Source: Arsenophonus sp052174135
Lineage (GTDB): Bacteria; Pseudomonadota; Gammaproteobacteria; Enterobacterales; Enterobacteriaceae
Assembly: GCA_052174135.1 (NCBI GenBank)
Contig: JBQMRZ010000027.1
Coordinates: 1-64,000, forward strand
DNA: 64,000 bases
Direction: 5' to 3'
The notes beneath the pieces are model-generated. The model worked only from the letters and a program-made list of their open reading frames with translations. It searched no databases and had not been told where the DNA came from. A program made the position numbers and the translations under genes. Numbering within the stretch: position 1 is the stretch's first letter; every line of letters begins with the position of its first letter. This document shows positions 42,178 through 54,524 of this stretch, piece by piece.

Positions 42178-43638
42178 ATGCTAACCTTCTTAATTTTATT
42201 AAACTGGATTTTTCTTTTTTTATACTGGCTAATGATTGCCGGAGTTACTATCCGTATTTTATTGGAACGCCGACCAGTTACCTCTATCTTAACCTGGTTA
42301 TTGATTATTTATATTATTCCACTTATTGGTATTATCATTTATTTAGCTTTTAGTGAATTAGATCTTGGCAAACAACGAATAATAAAAACAAAAGATATGT
42401 GGTCTTCAGTTAAAATTTGGCTTCAGGAGCTTAAACAATCAAAACATATTTTTTGTAAAAGTAATAGTCAAGTGGCTGAATCTTTATTTGAATTATGCGA
42501 AAAAAGACAAGGAATTTGTGCTGTTAAAGGTAATAAAATTCAACTTTTAACTAATTACCAAGACGTATTAAATACGATAATATTCGATATTAACTCTGCT
42601 TATTACAACATTGAAATGGTATTTTATATTTGGCAAAATGGGGGATTAATCGATGAAGTTACAAAAGCTTTAATTAATGCCGCAAAACGTGGCATAAAAT
42701 GTCGAATTATGATTGATTCTGCTGGTAGTTGGTGTTTTTTTCATAGCAATCAACCAAAAAAAATGCGTGAAGCTGGAATAGAGTTAATAGAATCATTAAA
42801 AGTAAATTTATTTCGTTTTTTTTTACATCGAATAGATCTTCGTCAACATCAAAAAATAATCATTATTGATAATTATATTTCTTATGTTGGTAGCATGAAC
42901 ATGGTTGATCCTCGATTTTTTAAACAAAATTCTGGTATAGGGCAATGGGTAGATATCGTAATTCGAATGGAGGGGCCTATTTCAACAATACTTGGTATTG
43001 TTTATGCTTTTGATTGGGAAATGGAAACAGGGCAACGTATTTTTCCTTCTTCTCCTGATATAAATGTTATGCCATTTGAACAGACTAATGACAACATAAC
43101 ACAAATCATTGCTTCAGGGCCCGGTTTTCCTAAAGAATTAATTCAACAATCTTTAATGACTGTTATTTTTTCTGCCCGTAAACAACTTATTATTACAACT
43201 CCATACTTTGTTCCAAGTGATAATTTAATTTATGCTATTTGCACTGCAGCAATGCGTGGCGTAGAAGTATTAATGGTGATTCCTAATCAAAATAATTCTT
43301 TTTTGGTTCGTTGGGCAAGTCGAGCGTTTTATTCTGAGTTATTAGAAGCAGGTGTTAAAATCTATCAATTTAATGATGGCCTTTTGCATACTAAAAGTTT
43401 ATCTATTGATGGTGAGTTAACCTTAATTGGCTCAGTTAATTTAGATATGAGAAGTCTTTGGCTTAATTTTGAAATTACCGTTGTTATTGATGATAAAAAA
43501 TTTGGTAGTAATTTAATATTAGTTCAATACGATTATATTGCTCGTTCTACACCTATAATTCAAAAAAATTGGAATAAACGCCCATTATGGAATCGTATTG
43601 TAGAACGTATTTGTTATTTTTTTAGTCCACTATTATGA
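42178..43638 (+). CDS. clsA: Cardiolipin synthase A
   Basis: Joins two phosphatidylglycerols into cardiolipin and glycerol at the inner membrane. From the ATG at 42178 it has 486 residues, the E. coli ClsA length. TTG at 42172 is in frame and has better spacing to AGGAAC, so the real start could be two codons earlier. Two N-terminal membrane helices (about 5-25 and 38-58) precede two phospholipase-D domains. The first HKD motif is HQKIIIIDN near 221 and the second HTKSLSIDGE near 402; both are complete. The end YFFSPLL is identical to E. coli. Its cardiolipin role fits with cdh and other envelope genes kept here. Confidence 0.96.
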   Translation: MLTFLILLNWIFLFLYWLMIAGVTIRILLERRPVTSILTWLLIIYIIPLIGIIIYLAFSELDLGKQRIIKTKDMWSSVKIWLQELKQSKHIFCKSNSQVAESLFELCEKRQGICAVKGNKIQLLTNYQDVLNTIIFDINSAYYNIEMVFYIWQNGGLIDEVTKALINAAKRGIKCRIMIDSAGSWCFFHSNQPKKMREAGIELIESLKVNLFRFFLHRIDLRQHQKIIIIDNYISYVGSMNMVDPRFFKQNSGIGQWVDIVIRMEGPISTILGIVYAFDWEMETGQRIFPSSPDINVMPFEQTNDNITQIIASGPGFPKELIQQSLMTVIFSARKQLIITTPYFVPSDNLIYAICTAAMRGVEVLMVIPNQNNSFLVRWASRAFYSELLEAGVKIYQFNDGLLHTKSLSIDGELTLIGSVNLDMRSLWLNFEITVVIDDKKFGSNLILVQYDYIARSTPIIQKNWNKRPLWNRIVERICYFFSPLL

Positions 43639-46600
43639 TTTTTCATAAAAATAAAAAATATAAAAACATATTCCATAAATATAAGTGATTAAATTATTTT
43701 AATGTAATACTGTTAATGGCTTGATAACAGAAGTATAATATTAATTAACTTTAAGTTTAAATGCTTAATTGAATTCTTATTAAATAAAAAAATAAGACTA
43801 AGAATAAAAAAATATTAATTTTAATATAAATTAATATTTTACCCATATAAACATTAAAATAATTGATATATAAATTATTTTTTAATTTTAAATTGTTAAT
43901 TGTAATACTAAAGTTTTATTTTTAAAAATAATAAAAAATATTAAATAATTTTAAACTAATAAACAAATAACTATAAAATACATAAAATAGTTGTTATTAA
44001 AAATAATATTAATTATTTATATGATACATATAAAATATTTCAAATTTTTATAATAAAATATTTATTTATCAAAAACATATAAATTAATTCAATTTTCTTT
44101 AATTCCAAATATATCATTGTATAAATTATTTTTTATGATTATTAAATTTATTTAAAATATGCTGTTTATTACATATATTTTTTAAAGATAAAAAATTTGA
44201 AAATTTTAATTTAACTCGAAGCATAAATATTTTTTTATTTTACTATTATTTAGTTATTAACTATTTTATTTTTAATAAAATTAACAAATTAATTTAATTC
44301 TAGTATTCTTTTTATAATTAATCGTACTTTATAAACAATTTTTTTTTTAAACTATTTAATTGATCTAAAAAAAAATATAAATATTTTATTCATCTTTTTA
44401 CTAAAAAAAATAAAATAAAAAAATACTTTCAAAAATTACTTATAAATTATTTTTCTGTTACAATAAAGTGTTATTAATCTATTTATGAGTTATTTATATA
44501 TTTAAAAACACCAATACATATCTTATGCTATTTAATCTTTGTTTTTAAAAACAGCTTTAAGTATTATTTAATAGAAATATTTTTCTAATTCAGTAAAATT
44601 AATTATTAAAGTAAATATAAATAATATATCTTTAATTATTAAAAGTTCTATCAATATTAAGATCTGATTTCTTTAGTTTTAAAATTAAAATCTCAATAAT
44701 TATATTATTTATTTAAATCAATTTTTATTATTGAAAAGATTTATAATAAATTATATAAATATTTTATTACTAATCATGATTGGTTTTATTAAAAACTAAA
44801 GAACTTAAAATAATATAAAAGATTATTTAAAAAAACTTAAATTCAATGATTATCGATCAATTTATAATTAACTACTAAATTAGTTATAATAAAAATGAAA
44901 CTAAATATTAAATTTAAATTAAAAATACATAAAACAAGGTATGAAAACAATTTTTTTATGAAAAATTTTTGCTATTACTTTTACTGTTTACTTTATAAAA
45001 AACTTCTTTGATTTCATTAAAAATAAAAAATTAATTGAAACATTGACCTATTAATTATATTTAATATTTTACATCAAAAAAAAACTAAATTAACTAATTA
45101 TCTCTGTGAAAAATAAAAAATATTAATTAAAAATATTTTTTTATTTTATAGTCTTAGAATTATTGTTAGATGATTCTTATAATTTAAAAATTAATTTATT
45201 TATTAGTTTTACAAAGCATATCTATTGAAATAAATTTCTTTTTTATAAAACTTATAAACTAAAAGTATTTAATTAATATTACACTAAAATAACAAAAAAC
45301 ATATTTTACCATAAAATTATTAATTTTACTTATTTTCGAGTATATTTAGCTACTAATAATCTAGAAAAAATATTGTTACTGGAATAAAGAAAAACTTTAT
45401 TTTTATTAAAAATTATTTTTAATAAAAATTATTTTTAATAAAATTCATATTACTAAATTATTGATACATTCAAAATTTATCATGTAAAAATTTAAATATT
45501 TTAAAATTAAAAAACTGATTAGTTAATTAAAAATATTTAAAGAAATTTATTTAAAAACTAGCATTAAAATATATTTAGCATTTTTTAATATTTTAAAAAT
45601 TATCAATCTCTATTTAGAAATAAATTAAACTTAAAATAGTTTTTAAACAATCAATTTTTATTTAAAAAATTAAAATTTAATAAAAATATCTAAAATTATG
45701 TTATATTAAATAACTAAAAATTTATCCACTTTATCCAATTAGTATAATTAGTTGTACTAATATAATTTAATGATAAATTTAAATATATTATTAAATTCAT
45801 ATCAATTGAATCTATTATTCATAACTATTATTTATAGTAAATGTTTTTCACAAAAAAATAATTTTTTTTTTTAAACTAAGAGTTAAAATAGTAACTATAA
45901 ATAAATAGTTTACTATAAAATATGTTTATGATTTACAAAAAAAAATAAAATTAATAAATATAAACAATTAATGATTTCATGAAATTAATTAAATTATTTT
46001 TTAATTAAAAATTAAGACTTATCAATAATTAAATGAAATTCAATTGATTGTTTTTGTTAATATCTCTTTATTTAATGAATAAAATTATATTTTATTACTT
46101 TTAATCAGACTAAATTATAATATTATTTTATCTTTAAAATTAGATTTCATATCACTAGTAAAATAACTTTATTTATTAAAAATAATTTTAAACCATATTA
46201 ATACTAAAATAGAAAAACAGTTAAATTAATAATTTATTTGCATTCATTAGTAAGTAACGAAAATAAATCTGAATCATTATTTAACTGTTTAATTTTATTT
46301 TTAGAAAAATATTTTAATATTTCATACATATATTATTGAATAATATTTCATTTCATTTATTAATAAACATTAATTATTAATAATTTTTATGTATTAAATA
46401 TTTTGTTAAAGTAAATTGAATTACTTACATTGAATGATATGAAAACATGATAATTTATTTATAATAATAAATATCGATAAAAATCTATTATATTAATAAT
46501 TAATGTTTATTATAAATTTAATATATTTAATTTTACCTTAAAAACTTATAATTAAATTATTTACATATATTAAGTTATAATATAATATATATTATTTATT

Positions 46601-46873
46601 ATAAAATTAATAAATATAAAAACATTTTTATATATAAATCAAATTAAAATATAAAAGAAATATTGTTATCTCAACAAAGATTTTAAAAAGTTATCTGTAT
46701 TTAATACAAAATATATAATGTTTTTAACAAAAATTTATTATTTTTAAAAACTTATATTTTTAAAAATAATAAATTTAACCTTATTTTATGACTTCACTAT
46801 TGCAGAAAATAAAATAGCATTCTATTATTAAGATAATAATAGTTAACATTTATTTTAATTTGAGACGAGGAAA
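43639..46873. other. Gene-free 3.2 kb holding decayed tdk
   Basis: E. coli has about 12 kb here (yciU, oppFDCBA, ychE, adhE, tdk). Only tdk, next to hns, left a remnant I can name. A short tandem repeat of AAAAATTATTTTTAAT (two copies, near 45408-45440) is the only other item. Confidence 0.5.
46350..46470 (-). pseudogene. tdk: Decayed tdk (thymidine kinase, N-terminal part)
   Basis: The minus strand from 46449 reads MFSYHSM-stop-VIQFTLTKYLI then HKNY-stop-stop-LMFIN. It parallels [20 protein letters not shown] then YNYQERGMRTVV of Tdk. The changes are typical: GCA to GTA, TCT to TTT, CAA to TAA and GAA to TAA. The ATP-binding P-loop is destroyed. In E. coli tdk is divergent from hns, the same arrangement as here (hns starts 425 bases away). 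Confidence 0.5.
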
Positions 46874-47290
46874 ATGACCGATTCATTGAAATATTTTAAA
46901 TCATTAAATAACATTCGTACTTTACGCGCGATAACAAGAGAAATATCATTAGAATTATTACAAGAAATACATGATAAGTTTAATACCGTTGTGGATGAAC
47001 GTCGCGAAGATGAAAATCAAACGAAAGCGCAATTAGAAGCTCATAGTCAAAAAATTGCAAAATATATTAAATTACTTGAAGGAGAAGGACTTAGTTTAGA
47101 TGATTTAGTTACTGCAAAAAATCCATTAAAAACATCAGGCCATATTAAACGTGCTACAAGACCAGCTAAATATCAATATAAAGATGAAAATGGTCAAATT
47201 AAAACTTGGACTGGTCAAGGTCGTACACCAGCTGTCATTAAAAAAGCAATGGAACAAAAAGATAAGAAGTTAGATGATTTTTTAATGTAA
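46874..47290 (+). CDS. hns: Nucleoid-associated protein H-NS
   Basis: Binds AT-rich DNA, forms filaments and bridges, and silences genes. The 138 residues carry the N-terminal oligomerisation region (LNNIRTLRAITREISLELLQ near 11-30, coiled coil to about 68), a linker, and the DNA-binding domain RPAKYQYKDENG...TWTGQGRTPAVIKKAM with the minor-groove hook Gln115-Gly-Arg117. The end lacks only the last residues of E. coli H-NS. ACGAGGAAA is a strong ribosome-binding site. It is convergent with galU, as in E. coli. H-NS normally targets AT-rich islands, but here the whole chromosome is AT-rich, so it may act mainly in packaging. Confidence 0.96.
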   Translation: MTDSLKYFKSLNNIRTLRAITREISLELLQEIHDKFNTVVDERREDENQTKAQLEAHSQKIAKYIKLLEGEGLSLDDLVTAKNPLKTSGHIKRATRPAKYQYKDENGQIKTWTGQGRTPAVIKKAMEQKDKKLDDFLM

Positions 47291-47861
47291 ATGTTCTTTC
47301 TTTACTTTTATAAATACCTTTTATATTATAAAAGGTATTTATAAAATATATTACAATTATATATCAGATGATAAATAATTGCTATTAATAATAATTTAAT
47401 AAAAACTAGAAGCATAAAATTATATTTGATAAATCAAATCACAAGTAATAATTAAATAATTTATGTATATATTATCTAAAATAGATATACCAATACTAAA
47501 TTATAAAATATTCATTATTAATATGTTTTTATATATTTTCATTATTAATAGATAATTTATTTAAAATTTATTATAAATAATACTAAATTTTATTTTAAAT
47601 TAACAAAAAATAAATAATTAATTTTATATAAAATTAATTAGAAATAAAATAAATGTGAATATAAAATATAATTATTATTATTTTAAGTTATATTTAATGC
47701 ATATATTTATATCGTATGACATAATAGTTATAAATTTAATAAATTTTATTTTAGTTCAATGCATAAATAGAATTCATTAGAATTAGCTCTTAAAATAAAA
47801 AAATAAATACTTCATGATAATAAAATAAGTTTTTATTAACTTTAATCAAATTTATTGATAA
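47291..47861. other. Convergent hns-galU spacer
   Basis: Apart from the hairpin just after hns, I see nothing in these 571 bases. E. coli has no gene between hns and galU, so no remnant is expected. Confidence 0.6.
47310..47342. terminator. Hairpin after hns
   Basis: ATAAATACCTTTTATA (47310-47325) and TATAAAAGGTATTTAT (47327-47342) form an almost gapless 16-bp palindrome 20 bases after the hns stop. hns and galU are convergent, so it may end transcription from hns. The stem ends in T and A rather than a GC clamp with a separate uridine run. Confidence 0.55.
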
Positions 47862-48776
47862 CTAGTAATCTAAAATATTTTTTATCCAATTAGAAAATTC
47901 ATTACCTAAATATTCATGACGCATACTATATTCAAGAAATGCCTTCATATAACCTAATTTATTACCACAATCATGACTCTTACCTTTTAAGTGATATGCC
48001 TCAACTAATTCGTTTTCTATTAACATTTGAATTGCATCTGTTAATTGAACTTCATCTCCTGAACCTATTGGTGTTTTTTCTATTAATGCTAAAATTTTCT
48101 CTGATAATACATAACGACCAACAATAGATAAATTAGAAGGTGCTTCCTCAATTTTAGGTTTCTCAACAACGCCTTTAATAAATTTACTTTCACCAGGTTT
48201 TAATTTATAACCATCGCAATCCACAATGCCATAATTGGGTATATATATACTTGGCACTGACTCAACAAGAACTTGACTTGCTGATGTTTCATGATAACGT
48301 TTCAGCATCGCTGTTAAATTATACTGTTTCAGATCAAATGAATATTGATCAATAATGACATCAGGTAAAACCACAGCAAAGGGCTCCTCTCCTATTAATG
48401 GTTTTGCACATAAAATAGCATGGCCAAGTCCTTTTGCAATGCCTTGTCTCGTTTGCATAATTGTGACATGACTTGGGCATATTGATTGTACATCATTTAA
48501 TAATTGTCGTTTAACACGTTTTTCTAAAATTGCTTCTAGTTCGAAACTAGTATCAAAATGGTTTTCTATTGAATTTTTTGAAGAATGAGTGACTAATATA
48601 ATTTCATGAATACCAGCAGATATACATTCATTCACTACATATTGAATAAGTGGTTTATCAACTAAGGGTAACATTTCTTTAGGAATTGCTTTCGTTGCTG
48701 GTAACATACGAGTTCCTAATCCAGCTACAGGAATAACCACCTTACTAACTTTTTTTTCTGCTTTCTTTAATTGCAT
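47862..48776 (-). CDS. galU: UTP-glucose-1-phosphate uridylyltransferase
   Basis: Makes UDP-glucose from UTP and glucose 1-phosphate, the donor for LPS core sugars. From the ATG at 48776, which follows GGAAGA, it has 304 residues (302 in E. coli). A TTG four codons upstream opens the frame but overlaps the ribosome-binding site. The nucleotide-binding signature VVIPVAGLGTRMLPATKAIPK lies near residue 16, with VVLPDVIID near 136, GVVEKPK near 200 and KSHDCGNKLGYMKAF near 280. All appear intact. The product feeds the glucosyltransferase-type enzyme at 7.7 kb. It and lapB support continued LPS synthesis. Confidence 0.97.
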   Translation of the reverse strand: MQLKKAEKKVSKVVIPVAGLGTRMLPATKAIPKEMLPLVDKPLIQYVVNECISAGIHEIILVTHSSKNSIENHFDTSFELEAILEKRVKRQLLNDVQSICPSHVTIMQTRQGIAKGLGHAILCAKPLIGEEPFAVVLPDVIIDQYSFDLKQYNLTAMLKRYHETSASQVLVESVPSIYIPNYGIVDCDGYKLKPGESKFIKGVVEKPKIEEAPSNLSIVGRYVLSEKILALIEKTPIGSGDEVQLTDAIQMLIENELVEAYHLKGKSHDCGNKLGYMKAFLEYSMRHEYLGNEFSNWIKNILDY

Positions 48777-51700
48777 TTTTTCTTCCAAATTATCTAATTA
48801 ATATTTTTTAATAAAATAAACAGATTTTAATAATTTTAATATATACAATAATAAAATATATAAAATAAGTAAAAATTAAAAATAATTAGATCAATGTTAT
48901 ACTATTAAAAATAAATAATTATTATATAACACTAATAGATTAAATATTAATATTATTCAATGTTTTATATTATATATATTTAAATTATTTAATAATAATT
49001 AAATAATGTATTTAATTTTATATTAAAATTTATTTAATAATCATTTATTAATCATAATTATTATTATATAAATGTTAATTATCAACATAATATAAACGTA
49101 TTTATTTATCGGATAAATAAATAATATATTAATATTATTAATATATTTCTGAGTATAATAATTTACTTTTATCATAATTTTAAAAAAAAAAAAATAAAAA
49201 AATAAATTTTATCAAATTTTTTAAATAAATTAATTATATATCTTATTGTCTTTTAGTGATTTATCTATTTAATTAAATATTATAAACTTATAAAAGTTTG
49301 TAATATTTTACAAACAATCAACTATATAACAAAATAAATATCTATATTATTAGTAATTAATGAAAATAATACAAAGATAATATTATAAATATTTATTCAC
49401 AAATATCAATTAAATATTATTGATGATAATCAATTTACTGATTATTATATAAATAATTTTTTATGGATATATAGTATTTTATTTTTATTTAAAAAAAATA
49501 CTATATAATTTAAATAATATTTTGCTAGTATAATATAAATTAGTATTAAATATTATAAATTAATGATGTATATTATAGTAAATAAAATATTAGGATTATT
49601 AGTTAAATAATTTAATATATATTTTATTATATTTATAGATTATTATTCAATAATAAATCATCAATTATGATCATCATGTTAATATATTTATAATAAAAAT
49701 ATCTATATATTTATATCTAATTTTGTTTAAAATTTTATAAATAAAATTATTGATATAATTATTATTTTTGAATATTTTATTAACTAATAATTTTATTATT
49801 AAAATGCTAATAAAATTATTATTAGAATAATATGTTTTTAAAAATAAATGAAAGCCCTATTATAACATAAAAATCTAATTAACATTATTTATAATTATAC
49901 TATCAATAATATAATCTAGATAAATAAATGTAAAATATTATAAATTATATTTTATTAAAAATAATAATACGTTTTTATTTATAATAAACACTATATTTTA
50001 CTTTTATTTATCTTTTATTTATCAAACAAATAAAATTTACTCGATAAAACTATATTAATAAAATATTAACTATATTTTTATATTAAAATTTTACTAAAAA
50101 AATAAATATAATAATATTTCAACTAATTAAATAAATTTTAAATAAATAAATTTTTAACAAATTTCTTTAACAAGTAATTAGAAGTTATAATAATAAAAAT
50201 ATAATAACTTTATATTTTAAATTAATTACTATTATATATTAATAATTTTTAGACCTTTATCTATTCCTATGGAAAGAATATATTTTTACTTTGATTTCTA
50301 AAAAAGATAATAAATGAATAAAGATAACAAATAATTTCTTAATTATTATTAATTTTGAGTATGAAATAACTAAATTAAATTTATTGGTAATTTCTATAGA
50401 AAAACTTTTGTTTAAAAATCAAATAAATTAAATATTGTTTACTATAAAAATCCAATATAAACTTTATTTATATTAATAACCATCCCACGCTTATAAACAA
50501 TTTCTGTTATTAAATAATTAATTTTATTTAAATTACTAATATATAAATATTACATAATATCAATACTTTTAATTTTAATAAAGAATAATATATTTTTTCA
50601 TAACTCAATTATTTTGAATAATAAAAATGTAATCTTCTAAAATAATATTTATATTATAAGGTTGACTCTATTTTACTTTAGCTAAAGAAGATATAATAAC
50701 GGAATATAATTCCAATTATTTTTAACTCTTCGTTTTTATAAGAAATACTTTAAAATTTAAAATTATTAATTAATAATGCTAAACAATATTTTTCATTATA
50801 AAAAATAAACATAATATTTATTTATTAGAAATTATTTTTCGTAATCAGAGTTTATTATTGTAATAAAGTTATTGATATAATCTAATTGATTTTGATAAAA
50901 AAGTTATTTAATAAGTAAAATTATAGATTTATTTTTTTTAAAACAATATGTAAATTAGTTAACAAAAAAAATTATTAAATCTAGATAATAAATTTTTAAT
51001 TTTAATTTATTAATCTAAATAATTTATAGACTAAATTCATATATTGAAATTTAATATTACTATTGAAAGTAAAATAATTTTTTTATTTATTTAGTTTTAG
51101 TAAAATATTAATAATAGAGATATACACTAAACTTTTCTATTGCTAGAACAAATAAAAAGTAGATAAATAATTCGATCATTTTAATTACTATTCTATCAAA
51201 TTTAATTTTAGCTAACTTAGCTTTATAATTTTATTACAACAATATTATTTGATCTAAAAACAACTATTTTTGAAAAAATTATATTAAGAATAACATTAGT
51301 AATAAATATACTTTTATTTAATATAAATTTTATTATAAGCTAATTCAGCTATTTTAAAAAAAACAAACTCTTTATTTATCTTCTCTTTTTTATTAAGATT
51401 TTTAAATAAAATATTATATAAGATTTTAATTAAATCATTTAATAAACTATAAGAAACTGCATTATAAAAAGATATACAATTACTATAATATTTCTATAAT
51501 ATTTAATAAGTTTAATGTTAAGTTATTTAATTTTTTATATAATTTAAATTGATAACATTTTGTTTCGAGATAAAAATTTTAAAAAAGGAAATTTAATATA
51601 AAATACAATAAAATTAATTTTTAATATAATAGATTCATATAAATATTACTAATTATATTAATAATAGTGATATTAAAAAAAATAACCTAAAATATTTACA

Positions 51701-52643
51701 TTTTAAATAAAAACATATCTCCATTAATAATCATTTCTAAAATATTGATAAAATCATAAATAATAAAGTTAAATTTAATTTTATTTTCAAACAGCAGAAA
51801 GAAGATTATTAAATTTGATATTTACTTTACTATACAAAATAGGTAAAATGATTCTAATATATTTAATAAAGATCATAAGAACTATATAAATCGCAATATA
51901 TTTTTTAATTAATTTATAATAATACTTTTAAAGTAAAAATAAACCATAAAATCTATCTGTCTTATCAAAATTTTTTTTAGAAGATTGAATATTTATTTTA
52001 ATCTTTACTATAAAAATTTTATTTTATTAAAATTTTACGTTTTAATTAAAAGATTATCTCAATCAATGTTAAAAACTAATAAGAAAGAAGATCATATATA
52101 TACTACTAAGTAACAAGAGAGCTATTATAAATAATATGGATACTACATTATTATCAATGATAATTTACTTCAAAATAAAACGTTTTAAATTGATGCTAAA
52201 TTATTAATAACAAAATTACTAAATTAGTATATAAAACTGTTTTTTATTAAAAAAAATAACTTGCCAAATTTATAGAGACTTTAATTTTAGTTTATCATAA
52301 AATATCAAAACTATATATAATGTACCGTACTATATAATTAAGTTTTCGTGTTATTCTACTTATAAATATTATTTAATAGACATTTATTTAGATATTAGTG
52401 CTGTTAAATGGTAATAAAGTGATTAATTAATAATAACATTTAGATTATTCATGGATTCTTTTTTGTCAAAATTAACTTTTATTTTAACTAATTAATTTTT
52501 ATTAATATTAATGTAACAAGAGGTGAAATTTACAGGTAGTTTGAATAGTAATAAAATTTTATTTTATTACTATTCAAATCATAACTAATAACTATCTTAT
52601 ATTCTTTTAATATAAATATGATAATCATATAATTGGAGATTAA
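48777..52643. other. Gene-free 3.9 kb between galU and sppA
   Basis: galU and sppA start away from each other, and they are not neighbours in E. coli, so a rearrangement joint lies here. rssB would be expected beside galU. I recognise neither it nor any other remnant. The last 110 bases hold a long hairpin just before sppA. Confidence 0.5.
52540..52578. promoter_or_regulatory. 18-bp hairpin just upstream of sppA
   Basis: TTTGAATAGTAATAAAAT (52540-52557) and ATTTTATTACTATTCAAA (52561-52578) pair perfectly around three T. It ends 65 bases before the sppA start, and AAGAGGTGAAATTTACAGG lies just before it. It could be part of the sppA leader, a terminator of a lost upstream gene, or an operator. 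The sequence does not decide. Confidence 0.5.
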
Positions 52644-54524
52644 ATGCAAACCCTGTTGAATTCAATTGTAACATTTTTAAAATTTTGCTGGCAATTACTT
52701 AATTTTATTAGAAAATTTTTCACAAATTTTATTTGTCTTTTTTTAATATTTATTATAGCAAGTGGTTATTTTTCTTATAAAAATGAAAAAAAATCTATTA
52801 GCGAATATCATGGTGCATTACTTATTGAACTACAAGGTATAATTGTTGATCAAATTTCTATTTACAACCATCTAGACAGAATGAGCCGTGAATTATTAGG
52901 TTTATCAAAAAAACGTATGCAAGAGAATTCATTATTTAATATTGTAAATATTATTCGTCTAGCAATATATGATAAAAAAATTACCGGTATTGTTTTGCAA
53001 CTAGATAATCTAATTAGTTGTGAACAGTCATCTTTACAATATATTGGTAAGGCATTAACAGAGTTTAAACTGGCAGGTAAACCTGTTTATGCAGTAGGTA
53101 ATAGTTATAATCAATCACAATATTATTTAGCTAGTTTTGCTAATAATATTTACATGTCACCGCAAGGTAATGTCGGTATTTATGGATTTTCTACCAATAA
53201 ACTATATTATAAAACATTACTTGATAACTTGAAAATTAACACTCATATTTTCCGTGTTGGAACTTATAAATCAGCGGTAGAACCATTTATTCGTAATAAT
53301 ATGTCAGAAGAAGTCCGTGAATCAGACAAAGTCTGGATTAGTTCACTATGGCGTTATTATTTATCAACTATTGCTAAAAATCGACAAACCACACCAGAAA
53401 ATATTTTTCCTGGTGTTAATAGGTTGATTGAAAAAATGAAAAACGTTCATGGTAATAGTGCTAATTATGCGATTAAACAAAAATTAGTCGATCATATTTT
53501 TACTAATGCAATGATAGAGAAAGAGTTAAGTAAAAAATTTGGTTGGAATGATAAAGAAAAACATTTTAATTACATTAGTATTGATGATTATGCTGATAAA
53601 CAGCCACAAAAAAATAAATTAATACAACAAAAAAAATCTAATAATCAACCCGCTAATATTGCTGTAATTATTACACAAGGTGTTATTATTGATGGACCAC
53701 AAGAACCAGGTATGGTTGGTAGCGAAACAACTGAAACACAAATACGCAACGCAAGACTTAATCCAGATATTAAAGCAATTATTTTACGTATTAATAGTCC
53801 TGGTGGCAGTGTTACTGCTTCAGAAACAATACGTAATGAATTACTCGCTGTTCGCGAGGCTAATAAACCAATTATAGTCTCAATGGGAGGAATTGCAGCA
53901 TCAGGTGGTTATTGGATTTCAACGCCAGCTAATTATATTATTGCAAGTCCAACAACTTTGACCGGTTCAATTGGTATTTTCGGTATGATAAATACATTTG
54001 AGAAAAGCTTAGATACAATTGGTGTCCATACTGATGGTATCTCCACTACACCATTGGCGGATATATCAACAACAAGAGGAATTAATAAACAATTCTCTGA
54101 TATGATGCAGATCGCTATTGAAAATGGTTATTATACTTTTTTAAAATATGTTTCTCAATCTCGCCATAAAACACTAATAGAAATGGATAAAATTGCTCAA
54201 GGTCAAATATGGATAGGTTTAGATGCACTAGAAAATGGCCTAGTTGATAAACTTGGTGATTTTGATGATGCAGTGAATAAAGCAGCTGAATTAGCTAAAA
54301 TTACCACACCTTCACTTGACTGGATGCAATATGAACATTCTTTTATTGATCAATTGATGCTTGAATTAAGTTCAAGAGCTGATAGATTAATGATTGATAC
54401 ACTACAATTTCTGTTTCCTAAAAAAGAAATTAATAATCTTTATCAACAACTCAGATTTTACAAATATATGAATGATCCACAAAATTGCTATGTATTTTGT
54501 TTAAATTGTAGTGAAGTTTATTGA
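52644..54524 (+). CDS. sppA: Signal peptide peptidase SppA (protease IV)
   Basis: An inner-membrane S49 protease that degrades cleaved signal peptides and similar remnants. The 626 residues (618 in E. coli) start with a membrane anchor at about 26-46. The two tandem S49 domains are complete: the catalytic lysine lies in FRVGTYKSAVEPFIRNNMS near 205 and the serine in VSMGGIAASGGYWISTPA near 415. GQIWIGLDALENGLVDKLGDFDDAV near 518 is a family segment. TTGGAGATTAA precedes the ATG. In E. coli sppA is followed by ansA and pncA; here ansA is decayed and pncA is intact. Confidence 0.96.
   Translation: MQTLLNSIVTFLKFCWQLLNFIRKFFTNFICLFLIFIIASGYFSYKNEKKSISEYHGALLIELQGIIVDQISIYNHLDRMSRELLGLSKKRMQENSLFNIVNIIRLAIYDKKITGIVLQLDNLISCEQSSLQYIGKALTEFKLAGKPVYAVGNSYNQSQYYLASFANNIYMSPQGNVGIYGFSTNKLYYKTLLDNLKINTHIFRVGTYKSAVEPFIRNNMSEEVRESDKVWISSLWRYYLSTIAKNRQTTPENIFPGVNRLIEKMKNVHGNSANYAIKQKLVDHIFTNAMIEKELSKKFGWNDKEKHFNYISIDDYADKQPQKNKLIQQKKSNNQPANIAVIITQGVIIDGPQEPGMVGSETTETQIRNARLNPDIKAIILRINSPGGSVTASETIRNELLAVREANKPIIVSMGGIAASGGYWISTPANYIIASPTTLTGSIGIFGMINTFEKSLDTIGVHTDGISTTPLADISTTRGINKQFSDMMQIAIENGYYTFLKYVSQSRHKTLIEMDKIAQGQIWIGLDALENGLVDKLGDFDDAVNKAAELAKITTPSLDWMQYEHSFIDQLMLELSSRADRLMIDTLQFLFPKKEINNLYQQLRFYKYMNDPQNCYVFCLNCSEVY

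Noticed and set aside
45408..45440. Two-copy tandem repeat of AAAAATTATTTTTAAT as a repeat element
   Set aside because: Short, low-complexity and expected at this base composition.
53680..53877. 65-codon frame inside sppA
   Set aside because: Out-of-frame shadow of the second S49 domain.
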